From Micavibrio sp. UBA6212 (GTDB lineage: Bacteria > Pseudomonadota > Alphaproteobacteria > Micavibrionales > Micavibrionaceae), in assembly GCA_002421905.1 (NCBI GenBank), contig DISK01000007.1, positions 1 to 64,000 of the forward strand: a DNA stretch of 64,000 nucleotides. Reading direction: 5' to 3'. The first letter of the stretch is position 1. The number at the start of each line of letters is the position of its first letter. The notes under the pieces were generated by a model. The model made no database searches. It was given only the letters and a program-made list of their open reading frames with translations, and had not been told where the DNA came from. This document shows, piece after piece, positions 8,500-18,300 of the stretch. Made by a program: the position numbers and the translations under genes.

Positions 8500-9930
8500 T
8501 TATCCCATGCCACCTATTTCCATGTTTGATACCAGAATGGTTGGTTGACCACAGGCAACCGAAACAGATTGTCCACTCTTCCCACATGACCCGTATGTTC
8601 TCTCTAACGCCAGATCGTTCCCCATCATAGTGATGCCTTGAATGACGTCGCGTCCTTTGCCGATTATAGAGGCGCCTTTCAGAGGCTCACAAATCTTTCC
8701 ATTTCTAATCCGGTATGCAAGGGTTGCGCGCATGTTGAAATCACCCGATGTGATGTCAACTTCTCCTCCACCAAGCTCTTTAATATAGATGCCGTTTTTG
8801 ACTGAAGCGAGGATCGCTTCAGGTGCAAGCTTCCCAGCTTCAAAAAATGTGTTGGTCATGCGAGGAATGGGTTGTTTGTTATACCCTTGCCTACGACCAT
8901 TTCCTGTTAGAGGGACACCCATAAGAAAGGCATTTTGTCGATCCTGCATATATCCTGTTAAGATGCCGTTTTCGACGAGTACATTTCTTTGTGTTGGAGT
9001 TCCCTCATCATCAAAATGCAGGCTTCCCCGTTCACCGGGCAGGTCACCTTGATCTACGATTGTGACATTGGGGGCCGCTACACGTTGTCCAACTTTCCCA
9101 CTGAACGCCGAAATCCCCCGGCGGTTAAAATCGCCTTCGAGTCCGTGTCCTATGGCTTCATGCAACAAAACGGCGGGCCATCCATTGCCGAGGACAACAT
9201 CCATTTTTCCGGCAGGGGCCGGTTTGGCTTCCAATAAAGATCTGGCTTGTTGCAGAGCTTCTTTGACCTTCTCTTTCCAGAGATCTCCATGGAGAATGTC
9301 ATCACTCAAGACAACTCCTCCAAGACCACAGCTTCCCATTTCTACGTTGCCATTTTTATCTTGCAGAGCTAGGGAGACCCCTAGATGTGCGTTAGGGCGG
9401 CAATCGAACAGAGCGGTTCCATCTGCTGTTATAATATGGACGTTTTGTGCAGCCGCTCCGTAACTAATACTGGTGTGCACAATATTCGGATCAAGAGAGA
9501 GAATATATGATTCAATTTCATCAATTTTTTTGATTTTGTCAGTGATCAGCATTGATCCTATAGGATCTTCTTGAGAATAAAAGGTTGGTGCATGGGAGCC
9601 AAAGCCAACTCTTTGCGTGCCGTGGCAGCCTTTCAAAGCATTTCGTGCGATCTTGATTGTTTCCACCAGAGCGGCTTTATTGAATTGATCCGAATAGGCA
9701 TATCCTATTTTATCCTGAAACCCGACCCTAAACCCAAATCCATATCTCCTTTGCGGAAGTTGCGTTTGGTAGATACCACCTTGTTTGACCAGACCGGTCG
9801 ACTCGTAGGACTCTAGATAGAACTCCCCATACTCGGCTTTCCGGAGTCCAGCTTGGACAAGTTTGATGGTTTGTTCAAGTGTGAGATCTGTACCACCATA
9901 GAAATGGTGGATCAATTGAGATGTATTCAT
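8500..9930 (-). CDS. tldD: Metalloprotease TldD
   Basis: TldD is the zinc-binding catalytic subunit of the TldD/TldE protease. The active-site motif HEAIGH (residues 257-262) followed by GLEGDFNRRG is intact. The C-terminal beta domain carries the conserved GGGEVDITSGDFNMRATLAYRI-type segment. At 476 residues it matches family length. It converges with the pmbA-like gene, which is unusual only in that the partners are adjacent; in many genomes they are far apart. The protein is cytoplasmic, with no signal peptide. Confidence 0.95.
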   Translation of the reverse strand: MNTSQLIHHFYGGTDLTLEQTIKLVQAGLRKAEYGEFYLESYESTGLVKQGGIYQTQLPQRRYGFGFRVGFQDKIGYAYSDQFNKAALVETIKIARNALKGCHGTQRVGFGSHAPTFYSQEDPIGSMLITDKIKKIDEIESYILSLDPNIVHTSISYGAAAQNVHIITADGTALFDCRPNAHLGVSLALQDKNGNVEMGSCGLGGVVLSDDILHGDLWKEKVKEALQQARSLLEAKPAPAGKMDVVLGNGWPAVLLHEAIGHGLEGDFNRRGISAFSGKVGQRVAAPNVTIVDQGDLPGERGSLHFDDEGTPTQRNVLVENGILTGYMQDRQNAFLMGVPLTGNGRRQGYNKQPIPRMTNTFFEAGKLAPEAILASVKNGIYIKELGGGEVDITSGDFNMRATLAYRIRNGKICEPLKGASIIGKGRDVIQGITMMGNDLALERTYGSCGKSGQSVSVACGQPTILVSNMEIGGMG

Positions 9931-10033
9931 TCTGTTATACCTAGCCTGTTCTATAGTCTTTTATTTTTGTTTATGTCTATTAGTGCTAGCATTGGTCGTG
10001 GATAAAAGACAAGAAAAAATCACTAATTGCAGG

Positions 10034-10954
10034 TCAAATTTTATCAATAAAATCTGCGTGGGTGGCTCTGATACCTTTTTCCAAAGAGGTTGTTGGCGAC
10101 CATCCGAATTGACGAGCTGTTTCAATATCCATTAACTTGTGAGACATGCCAGAGGGTTGTTCGATATTATGATAGAATGTCCCATGGTATCCCATGGCTT
10201 GTGCTGCAAACTGATAATATTCATTAACGGAATAATCACGCCCCATACCGATATTCATGCAATCGGGTAGTTTTGAAAGGCTTGGCAGGATTGAACAGAT
10301 AAAACCTGCCAGATCATTGACAAAAACAAATTCGCGCCGAACTTCCCCGTTCCCCCATATCTCGACCGATTGTTGATTTGTCTCAACGGCTGTATGGATT
10401 TTGCGGATGATTGCTGCCATCAGATGGCTATGTTCCGGATCATAATGATCTCCAGGGCCGTATAGATTACACGGAATCAGGGTTTTATAAGACACGCCAT
10501 ATTTCTGTCTTAAATATTGGCACAGTCGTTGTCCGGCAATTTTTGCAATGGCGTATCCCTCGTTGGTTGGCTCAAGGGGTGCTGCCAGAATATCGCATTC
10601 TTTAAGCGGGCTCTTGTAATCCCGAGGATACATGCAAGAACTTCCCAGATAGACAAGATTTTTTATTCCCGCTTTATGTGCGCTTGATATGACATGAGTG
10701 TTTATTAGAATATTATCACTCAGAAATTCATCCTGATTTTCGGAATTGGCTTTTATGCCCCCGACTTTAGCCGCCGTATGAATAACACAGTCGATTTTAT
10801 TGTCATTCAAATATTCCTCTACTTTTTCACCATTTTTCAGATCCAGATCTAGTCTGGTCGGAGCGAGTATCTTCCAATCTGGATGATGTTTTTCCAAGTA
10901 TGTCAGAATGGCTTTCCCAACCATTCCTGTTCTACCGGTTAGGAAGAGTCTCAT
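10034..10954 (-). CDS. fcl: GDP-L-fucose synthase
   Basis: This enzyme epimerises and reduces GDP-4-keto-6-deoxymannose to GDP-L-fucose using NADPH, providing activated fucose for surface polysaccharide. The N-terminal Rossmann motif is MRLFLTGRTGMVGKAI. The SDR catalytic Ser/Tyr/Lys set appears as LGSSCMYP and EGYAIAKIAG. The chosen ATG at 10954 has a strong ribosome site (ggag, six bases away) and starts exactly at the Rossmann strand; a longer frame to 11080 would only add an unrelated tail. It overlaps the end of gmd by 23 bp, so the two are translated from one message. Confidence 0.94.
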   Translation of the reverse strand: MRLFLTGRTGMVGKAILTYLEKHHPDWKILAPTRLDLDLKNGEKVEEYLNDNKIDCVIHTAAKVGGIKANSENQDEFLSDNILINTHVISSAHKAGIKNLVYLGSSCMYPRDYKSPLKECDILAAPLEPTNEGYAIAKIAGQRLCQYLRQKYGVSYKTLIPCNLYGPGDHYDPEHSHLMAAIIRKIHTAVETNQQSVEIWGNGEVRREFVFVNDLAGFICSILPSLSKLPDCMNIGMGRDYSVNEYYQFAAQAMGYHGTFYHNIEQPSGMSHKLMDIETARQFGWSPTTSLEKGIRATHADFIDKI

Positions 10955-12005
10955 TGCATTCTCCTTTTTCACGGGCGAGGTCATACGCAACCATTTCTGC
11001 GATGATATCTTCCAAAGATGTTTTAGCCGTCCAGTCAATCTGGCTTTCGGCCTTTGACGCATTGCCTTGCAGGCGATCAACTTCGGTCGGACGAAAATAA
11101 AAAGGATCTATTTTTATAATGGATGCACCGGTTTTTACATTTCGTCCGGTTTCTTCTGATCCGTGTCCTTCCCATGCGATCTCAATACCTGTTTGAGCGA
11201 ATGCTTTTTGAGCAAAGTTTCTGACTGTCTCCGATCGCCCAGAGGCCAAAACAAAATCATCCGGCGCCGAGTGTTGAAGAATTTTCCATGCACCTTCCAT
11301 GTAATCGGCAGCATGACCCCAATCCCTTGAGGCATCAAGATTTCCAAGGTACAAACAGTCTTGTTTGCCCAGAGAAATTCTTGCGGCGGCCTGGGTTATT
11401 TTTCTACTGACAAAGGTTTCCCCTCTACGTGGGCTTTCGTGATTAAACATGATGCCGTTTGCGGCAAATATACCATAGGCTTCACGGTAATTTACGGTTA
11501 TCCAGTATGCGTAGAGTTTGGCGACCCCGTATGGGCTCCTAGGATAAAAGGGAGTGGATTCATTCTGTGGAAAGGTCTGAGCTTTTCCAAACATTTCGGA
11601 AGTTGAGGCTTGGAAAAATTTTGTTTTTTTGTTCATGCCCAGAATGCGAAGAGATTCCAATATTCTCAATGGGCCAATAGCATCGGCATTGGCTGTATAT
11701 TCCGGACTTTCAAAACTAACTTGAACGTGACTTTGGGCCGCAAGATTGTAAATTTCATCAGGTTGAATTTTTTCGATGAGGCGCAACATATTTGTTGAAT
11801 CTGTAACATCACCGTAATGAAGGTAGAGTTGACGTTCCGGGTTTGTGCGCTCTTCATAGATGTGATCAATGCGACCTGTATTCAGAGAGGAAGATCGTCG
11901 TTTTACACCATGAACGAGATAACCTTTCCCGAGAAGAAATTCAGCAAGGTAAGCACCATCCTGTCCGGTTATGCCAGTAATAAGGGCGATTTTAGGATGG
12001 GTCAT
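10932..12005 (-). CDS. gmd: GDP-mannose 4,6-dehydratase
   Basis: It converts GDP-D-mannose to GDP-4-keto-6-deoxy-D-mannose, the first step toward GDP-fucose or GDP-rhamnose. It shows the Rossmann motif ALITGITGQDGAYLAEFLL, the NADP-specific VKRRSS segment, and the catalytic region ASTSEMFG with YGVAKLYAYW. The start at 12005 (MTHPKIALITG) is chosen by family fit, giving 357 residues. ATGs at 12029 and 12089 are in frame, and none has a convincing ribosome site. It runs into fcl with an overlap. GDP-6-deoxymannose sugars point to a cell-surface glycan. Confidence 0.94.
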   Translation of the reverse strand: MTHPKIALITGITGQDGAYLAEFLLGKGYLVHGVKRRSSSLNTGRIDHIYEERTNPERQLYLHYGDVTDSTNMLRLIEKIQPDEIYNLAAQSHVQVSFESPEYTANADAIGPLRILESLRILGMNKKTKFFQASTSEMFGKAQTFPQNESTPFYPRSPYGVAKLYAYWITVNYREAYGIFAANGIMFNHESPRRGETFVSRKITQAAARISLGKQDCLYLGNLDASRDWGHAADYMEGAWKILQHSAPDDFVLASGRSETVRNFAQKAFAQTGIEIAWEGHGSEETGRNVKTGASIIKIDPFYFRPTEVDRLQGNASKAESQIDWTAKTSLEDIIAEMVAYDLAREKGECNETLPNR

Positions 12006-12157
12006 GGGCTTATAACATACGCACTTCATTTTACTTTTTATGTAATGAGAATATAATCCATTACAATTCATAAGGCAATCTGTGGTCATATAAATACTTG
12101 CTTTTACTGATCGGGCTGTGGTTGGTTGCCCTTAAGTATTTTGATACGGGAGTTTTT

Positions 12158-12934
12158 ATGTCAGGTAGTTATCCAATTGAACATTTTATAGATGTTTGTC
12201 TTGGTATTTCAGATCATGCTGGTCGAAAGATCATGGAAGTTTATGCTCGTGAAGATTTCGGTAAACAGCGTAAGACTGATCATAGTCCGGTAACGGATGC
12301 AGATCTGGCCGCAAACCGAATTATTGTTGATGCTTTGAAAGACCTTACGCCTGAAATAGCCATTGTTTCCGAAGAGGAGTCCTTTAAGCCTGAAGGGCAT
12401 GGCGTATTCTGGTTGGTGGACCCTTTGGACGGAACGCGAGAATTTATCAAGCGGAATGGAGAGTTTACCGTCAATATTGCACTGGTGGCTGATCGGATTC
12501 CGATTTTGGGAGTTATTGTGGCGCCTGCCTTGGGTGTTGCTTATACTGGTGGAATAGGCCTTTGTGCCAGAAAACGTGATGATTCTGGTCAGTGGTTTGA
12601 AATTAGTGTTAAAGAGCCGATATCGGATCGTGATATTAAGATTGCAGGCTCAAAAAATCATATGACAGATGCATCCCGCCATTGGATCAAAGACAACTGC
12701 CCCGATGCAGAAGTGATCGGGATTGGTTCGTCGATCAAGTTCTGTTTGATTGCCGAAGGTGCCGCCCATTTCTATCCTCGCTTTGGTCAGACTATGGAAT
12801 GGGATACGGCGGCAGGTCATGCCATCTTAAATGCAGCAGGCGGCAGTGTTATCAGAATGGACGGACACCCTTTCCTCTATGGAAAAAATGGATTCGGGAA
12901 TGCTGATTTTCTGGCTCAATATCATCCTACCTGA
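12158..12934 (+). CDS. cysQ: 3'(2'),5'-bisphosphate nucleotidase (CysQ, inositol-monophosphatase family)
   Basis: It hydrolyses 3'-phosphoadenosine 5'-phosphate to AMP, clearing a by-product of sulfate assimilation. The metal-binding motifs are intact: EEES (residue ~70), DPLDGTREFIKR, and the C-terminal EWDTAAGHAIL. The start at 12158 has ggga six bases upstream. A longer frame from 12098 would add a short hydrophobic extension without a ribosome site. At 258 residues it fits CysQ. It is divergent from gmd and ends 8 bp before the converging def gene. Confidence 0.9.
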   Translation: MSGSYPIEHFIDVCLGISDHAGRKIMEVYAREDFGKQRKTDHSPVTDADLAANRIIVDALKDLTPEIAIVSEEESFKPEGHGVFWLVDPLDGTREFIKRNGEFTVNIALVADRIPILGVIVAPALGVAYTGGIGLCARKRDDSGQWFEISVKEPISDRDIKIAGSKNHMTDASRHWIKDNCPDAEVIGIGSSIKFCLIAEGAAHFYPRFGQTMEWDTAAGHAILNAAGGSVIRMDGHPFLYGKNGFGNADFLAQYHPT

Positions 12935-12942
12935 TTAGGTTG

Positions 12943-13467
12943 TTAAAGGATAATTCCGTCTTTTTTCATCTTCTCGACTTTTCTCAGAATCATATTGCGT
13001 TTCAGGCGCGAAAGATAGTCGATGAAGAGGATTCCGTTGAGATGATCGAGCTCATGCTGGATACAGTGGGAGGCAAGATCTTCGCCAACAAATTCGACTA
13101 TTTCTCCATTCAGGTTGATATATTTGACACGAACCGATTTTGGACGTTCGACGTCGGCATATTGTTGAGGAATAGATAGGCATCCTTCCTCCATGACACT
13201 TAGGTCCTCGGATTTCCAGATAATCTCCGGATTAATCATGACAATTGGATTGCGCGAAGTTTTTTCTTTGCGGTAGTTTGTGTCCATAACAAACATGCGG
13301 TTAAGGACCCCAACCTGATTGGCGGCAAGTCCGATACCGGGAGCCTCATACATTGTTTCGATCATATCTGCCGCTTGCTGTTTGATTTGTGCAGAAATAT
13401 TTTCGATCGAATGCGCGGTTTGCTTCAAAACCGGATCGGGGACTGTGATAATGTGCAAAAGGGACAT
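12943..13467 (-). CDS. def: Peptide deformylase
   Basis: It removes the formyl group from the N-terminal Met of new proteins. All three motifs are present: GIGLAANQVG (44-53), EGCLSIP (94-100, metal-ligand Cys96) and HELDH (138-142) for the remaining metal ligands. At 174 residues it has standard length. A ribosome site (aggaaag) precedes the ATG. Usually def is followed by fmt; here it stands alone, with earP divergent. Confidence 0.97.
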   Translation of the reverse strand: MSLLHIITVPDPVLKQTAHSIENISAQIKQQAADMIETMYEAPGIGLAANQVGVLNRMFVMDTNYRKEKTSRNPIVMINPEIIWKSEDLSVMEEGCLSIPQQYADVERPKSVRVKYINLNGEIVEFVGEDLASHCIQHELDHLNGILFIDYLSRLKRNMILRKVEKMKKDGIIL

Positions 13468-13529
13468 TCTTTTTCTTTCCTATTTCTTCCAGAATATCAT
13501 AAAAACCATGATCTGAAGGGATGGATTGT

Positions 13530-14633
13530 ATGAATTTTCTGCGTAGTGTCGATCTTTTTTGCCGTGTTATCGATAATTTCGGAGATGTGGGCGTGTGCTG
13601 GAGGTTGGCGCGGCAGCTGGCAGTCGAAGAAAATTTGCAGGTTCGCTTGTATCTTGATGATCTGGCAAGCCTGTATAGAATTGTTCCTGAACCTGATCAA
13701 TCGGTTCAACTCGTCAAATGGGGGGATGATCTGGTTTATACGGAATCTGCCGATTTGGTGATCGAGGCCTTTGCTTGTGATTTGCCGGATCAGGTGATTG
13801 AGGCCATGAAGGAGCGGGATAGACCTCCGGTCTGGATTGATCTTGAATATCTGACCGCTGAGGATTGGGCGCTGTCTTGTCATGCTATTCCCAGTGTGCA
13901 TCCCTCTACGGGGTTACAAAAAACACTTTTTTTCCCCGGCTTTGTCGAAAAATCGGGTGGATTGTTGCGGGAAAATGATTTGGTCTTGCGTCGAGACAGC
14001 TTCCAAAGTGACGTTTTGGCACAAAACAAGTGGCGTAAAGCACATAATTTGCCAGAATTTGATGAAAATTTTATCGATTTATCATTTTTCAGCTATAAAA
14101 CTGCGCCAATTGAGGTGTTTTTTAATGAATTATCCGAATATTCGCGTGACATACGTGTGTTCTATCCGGTTTTAGATGGTTTTGGCGTGGAAAAAAGGGG
14201 TCAGTTAACCATTTACCGTGTACCATTCTTCTCCCAAAGCGATTATGACTATCTACTTTGGACTTGTGATGCCAATTTCGTGCGAGGGGAAGATTCTTTT
14301 GTTCGTGCGGGGTTTGCGGCTAAGCCAATGATCTGGAATATCTATGTTCAAGAGAATGATGCCCATTTGGTCAAAATGCGGGCTTTCCTTGATCTTTATC
14401 GTGCGGCTTTTTTGCCAAAAGTATGGGAGGGGCTTGCGGAATCCTTTTATTTGTGGAATCTAGAGGGCGAAATAAAGAAGGGTTTCTGGAAAAGTTTTCT
14501 GGATAACCTGCCTGTCCTTACTCAAGGGGCACGTTTATGGGCTGATGGGATTTGTTCTCAGGATGCTCTGGTAACGAAGCTTCTTGAATGGGGCAAGAAT
14601 AATAACATCTTGATAAAGAAGGATAAATTATGA
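13530..14633 (+). CDS. earP: EF-P arginine rhamnosyltransferase EarP
   Basis: EarP transfers rhamnose from dTDP-rhamnose to Arg32 of elongation factor P, which activates EF-P for relieving polyproline stalls. The N-terminal nucleotide-sugar GT-B fold opens with DLFCRVIDNFGDVGVCWRLA. The two Asp of DNFGD (15 and 19 from the chosen start) match the catalytic Asp pair known in EarP, and the C-terminal RGEDSFVRAGFAAKPMIWNI carries the sugar-nucleotide-binding Glu. The ATG at 13530 is preferred because the gaaggg ribosome site is nine bases away; it abuts the ATG at 13521 directly. Its stop overlaps efp by 4 bp (ATGA), coupling it to its substrate. Confidence 0.93.
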   Translation: MNFLRSVDLFCRVIDNFGDVGVCWRLARQLAVEENLQVRLYLDDLASLYRIVPEPDQSVQLVKWGDDLVYTESADLVIEAFACDLPDQVIEAMKERDRPPVWIDLEYLTAEDWALSCHAIPSVHPSTGLQKTLFFPGFVEKSGGLLRENDLVLRRDSFQSDVLAQNKWRKAHNLPEFDENFIDLSFFSYKTAPIEVFFNELSEYSRDIRVFYPVLDGFGVEKRGQLTIYRVPFFSQSDYDYLLWTCDANFVRGEDSFVRAGFAAKPMIWNIYVQENDAHLVKMRAFLDLYRAAFLPKVWEGLAESFYLWNLEGEIKKGFWKSFLDNLPVLTQGARLWADGICSQDALVTKLLEWGKNNNILIKKDKL

Positions 14634-15187
14634 AAGTCGCTCAGGAACTGAGAACTGGAAATGTGGTTGTAGTTGATAAGGCTCCATTGGTTATTCAAAA
14701 GGCTGATTATAACAAATCAGGCCGTAATGCTGCCGTGATGAAATTCAAGTTTCGCAACTTGTTGACCGGAACCAACTCAGAAGGTGTTTACAAGACTGAT
14801 GAGAAATTCGAAGATATCGTGCTGGAGACAAAAGAAGTTTCTTATTCTTATGAATCTGGCGACATGTATGTCTTTATGGACGAAGAATATAATCAGTATG
14901 AGCTGTCAAAAGAAGATATTGAAGGCGTTTTGAAGTATCTGGAAGAGCAAATGCCTTGTGAAGTTACCTTCTATGAAGGCAAACCGATCTCTGTCACTCC
15001 GCCGGTCAAAGTTGTTCGGGAGGTTATCTATACCGAGCCTGCTGTTCGTGGGGATACGTCGGGTAAGATCATGAAGCCTGCTCGTTTGCCGAGCGGTTAT
15101 GAGGTTCAGGTTCCTGCGTTTGTTGAAATCGGAGAAAAGATCGAGATTGATACTCGTACAGACGAGTATGTTTCCCGCGTGAAATAG
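14630..15187 (+). CDS. efp: Elongation factor P, Arg32 type
   Basis: EF-P binds between the P and E sites and promotes peptide bond formation at consecutive prolines. The 185-residue protein has the KOW-like domain I and two OB domains (ending VEIGEKIEIDTRTDEYVSRVK). The tip of the domain I loop reads NKSGRNAA, with arginine exactly at position 32. That is the EarP-modified variety, rather than the lysine modified by EpmA. It is coupled to earP by a 4-bp overlap, so modifier and target are made together. Confidence 0.97.
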   Translation: MKVAQELRTGNVVVVDKAPLVIQKADYNKSGRNAAVMKFKFRNLLTGTNSEGVYKTDEKFEDIVLETKEVSYSYESGDMYVFMDEEYNQYELSKEDIEGVLKYLEEQMPCEVTFYEGKPISVTPPVKVVREVIYTEPAVRGDTSGKIMKPARLPSGYEVQVPAFVEIGEKIEIDTRTDEYVSRVK

Positions 15188-15218
15188 GCTGATAGCTTAG
15201 AAATTGGATTGTTATGTA

Positions 15219-15250
15219 AGGCTGGAAGATTTTCCAGCCTTATGTTATTA
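15219..15250 (+). terminator. Terminator-like hairpin after efp
   Basis: A 10-bp perfect stem (AAGGCTGGAA / TTCCAGCCTT) with a small loop lies 30 bp after the efp stop. The following sequence is T-rich but lacks a clean T tract. Confidence 0.7.
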
Positions 15251-15386
15251 TGGGCAGGTGGCCTATGGATTTAAAAATAAATAAAATTTTATCAATTTGG
15301 GGCTACAATTATAGGCGGTGGAGTGGTTTTTTAGAAATCGCGCTCCCCATGGTGATGGTTGACTTTAAGTTTGTCTTGGTGAGGCG

Positions 15387-18300
15387 GTGCGGATTACAAC
15401 GAGCAAAGCTCTGAGCTATACGCTCCTTCCGGGGTTTTTTCCCCGGGTGGGATCGTTGTTCTTTTCCGGATTTGGCCCGGTTCCTTACCTTTTGGCAATT
15501 CTTTGCCTGAGGATGCGGTTGTTACCTAAAGGGCATCCATTTTTTCATACCAGAAAAGTATATGGTGTTCGCCATGTGTTGGCGGAAGCCGCTCGGCACT
15601 TGACGTTCAAATGGAAGAATATTGACCAGATCCTTGTTTTCGGGGCATTGGTTTGTGGCGCGGCGACGATGTTGGCTTTTGTCGCTGCTGTTGTAATTTA
15701 TATCCTATTTTCCTCATCCGCGATGGCTGCCGTTTGGCTTCCCGATCTTTTCAAGACAACTCAGCCTGACTACGATGTGGCCTTTATGATGATGGACAGA
15801 GTTCTCGGGGTTCCTGGTATTTTTGACTCTGCCATTATTACCGACCCCGCGACATATGGTCCTGCTCCAAATGTTTTTCAGCAATCCATGCAGGCCATGT
15901 TCGGCTTTTTCAGCTGGGCTCTGTTTATTATCGCGGTCTTTATCTTCCTCTATTTTATTATCGAGATTGTCTGGGAGGTAACCCAGACGGGCAGTCCTCT
16001 GGGAGAGACGCTTGCCAATACATGGATTCCCCTTCGTCTTGTTGCAGCCTTCGGCCTGTTATTGCCTATCAATGGTTATGGTTTGAACTCTGCTCAATAT
16101 ATCACTCTTTATACCGCCAAGCTTGGTTCCGGGTTGGCGACCAATGCCTGGGGTGCCTTCAATATGATGACAGGTACAAATCCGACAGGCATGTCGAATG
16201 AACAGTTGATTGGCGTTTTGGGGTATCAGGATCTTAGTAATCTGCTCAAAGGCCTAATGGTAATGAAGTCCTGTGAACAGATCAATTATTGGGGTGTAAT
16301 TGCCTCCGCTGTTAGTGGCATACCAACGGCAACTGCTGAGGGGAATGGTGCTTTATTTGTTGCTCCTTATATTATCAATGGAAATCAGGGAACTCCACTG
16401 TACGATAATGGCACAATGACGGGGGTTTTGAATCCTGTTGGTGGCGTCTATGACCCTACGCCGATTGGTGTCGTGACGGGGGCACCGACCGATGCTTTCG
16501 CTCAAGTGTTGAGTCATTCGGAGGCTGGGGGCATTCGTATGGTGATAGGATTTGTTGATCCGGCCCAACCGAAATTATATGAGGACTATCCAGGAAGCGT
16601 TTTGCCTGTTTGTGGAGAAATTTTTATTCCTGTGAGTGGATATAATCCTGAGTCTCTTCTGACAGCGGAAGCCTATTTTTACGCTGTCCTTTACACATTA
16701 CAAGAAGCAAGACGTCACGGCGCATCAGCCGATGCCACGGAACTAAATTCCAGATTGGCCGTTGTGCGAGAATATACACGGACATCATCTGATTATGCGA
16801 ACTATATTCAGCTACAAAAGAATGTTGGTAACCTTGGCGCAAACGCCACTTGTTGGCTTGATACTGATGATGATGGATTCCAGAGTTGGGATGAATCTGT
16901 CGATCCTGGTACGAATCTTGGTGAATGTACAGGCCCGATCCCTTCTTCCTATTGGAATGATTATTTGAGCTATGTCAGCACGTTATTTTTGTATGACCCT
17001 TATGAAGTTGGCCATGCCGTTCTAACAGATGTTCCCAATCCTTACGCTACAGATCCATATTCGATCGGAGATACAACATATTCAGCCCTCGGCCTCGCTG
17101 ATCCGATGATGCTTCTCCCTACCATGGCCAGATTGGGGTGGGGTGGTGCTGGCATGTGGTATAACCGCATTTCCGAAAAGAACGGATCGTTCGTGTCGGC
17201 AGTGGGGGCTGTTCCGGTAATCCAGAAAATGCCGATGGTTATGGAGAAGCTCAAGGAGCAGCGCGGAATGAACGATGCCGGTATCGGATCCGGTTTTTGT
17301 TCCCCTTATGCTCCAGAGAAATCGGGATCGTCCTCTGTCAATATTTCCAACGAAAAAGCCCAGTTTACCGGAGAGTTGGCGCATAATCTTTATAAGACAT
17401 GTACCTCACTGTTTGAGAACGAACATATCCAGCTGGAGATTTGGGACGATAGCACATCTCCACCGACTTTGATTTATAAGCCGAACGATCAAAAATACGC
17501 TAACCCAGTCGAGCATTCGATGGCTGCGGTATTTGCTGATTTCAAGATGTTTAATCTGGATTGGAATTCCGATGTTATGCCGATGGCTCAATTATCTACT
17601 GTCGGGCGTCTTTTGGTAGATAAGTCTATTGTGGCGATGATGGCTGCCATGGGGAGTTCTGCAATGGGAAGCCTGCTCCATGTTGCGGCAGGGAGCGCGG
17701 ACGGGCAGAATATTGCTGCTTTGAATACATTAGGTTCAGCTTTTGGTGAAGCTTCAACAGCTGCTTTGACTCTTGCTTCTTTGGGGTTAACTGCTGGCGT
17801 CTTGCTGCACTATGTTCTGCCATTCCTGCCATTTATGTATTTCTTTTTTGCGGTTGGGCGTTGGGTCAAAACAGTGTTTGAAGCATTGATCGGCGTTCCA
17901 TTATGGGCTTTGGCACACATGCGCCTTAGTGGGCAGGGGTTCCCGGGAGACGCGGCAAGTAGCGGATATTTTCTTCTGTTGGAAATATTTATCCGCCCTA
18001 TTTTAACGGTTTTTTCGTTGGTGATGTCCTTTGCGGTTTTCACGGCTATGGTGATGGTGCTAAATTCAATATTCACGTTGCTGGTGACAAACTTTGGGGG
18101 AGCCGATATCCCTTCTGCCGCGGCTGACCAAAATATTCTGGACAATGCTCGTGCGATTGCCGATCAGTTCTTTTATTCGATCATGTATATGGTCTTGTGT
18201 TACATGATTGCGACTGCCAGTTTCAAACTTATTGATATTGTTCCTGATAATATTTTGACCCGCTGGTCAGGTGCCGGAGTTAGCAGTATTGGAGCCAGCG

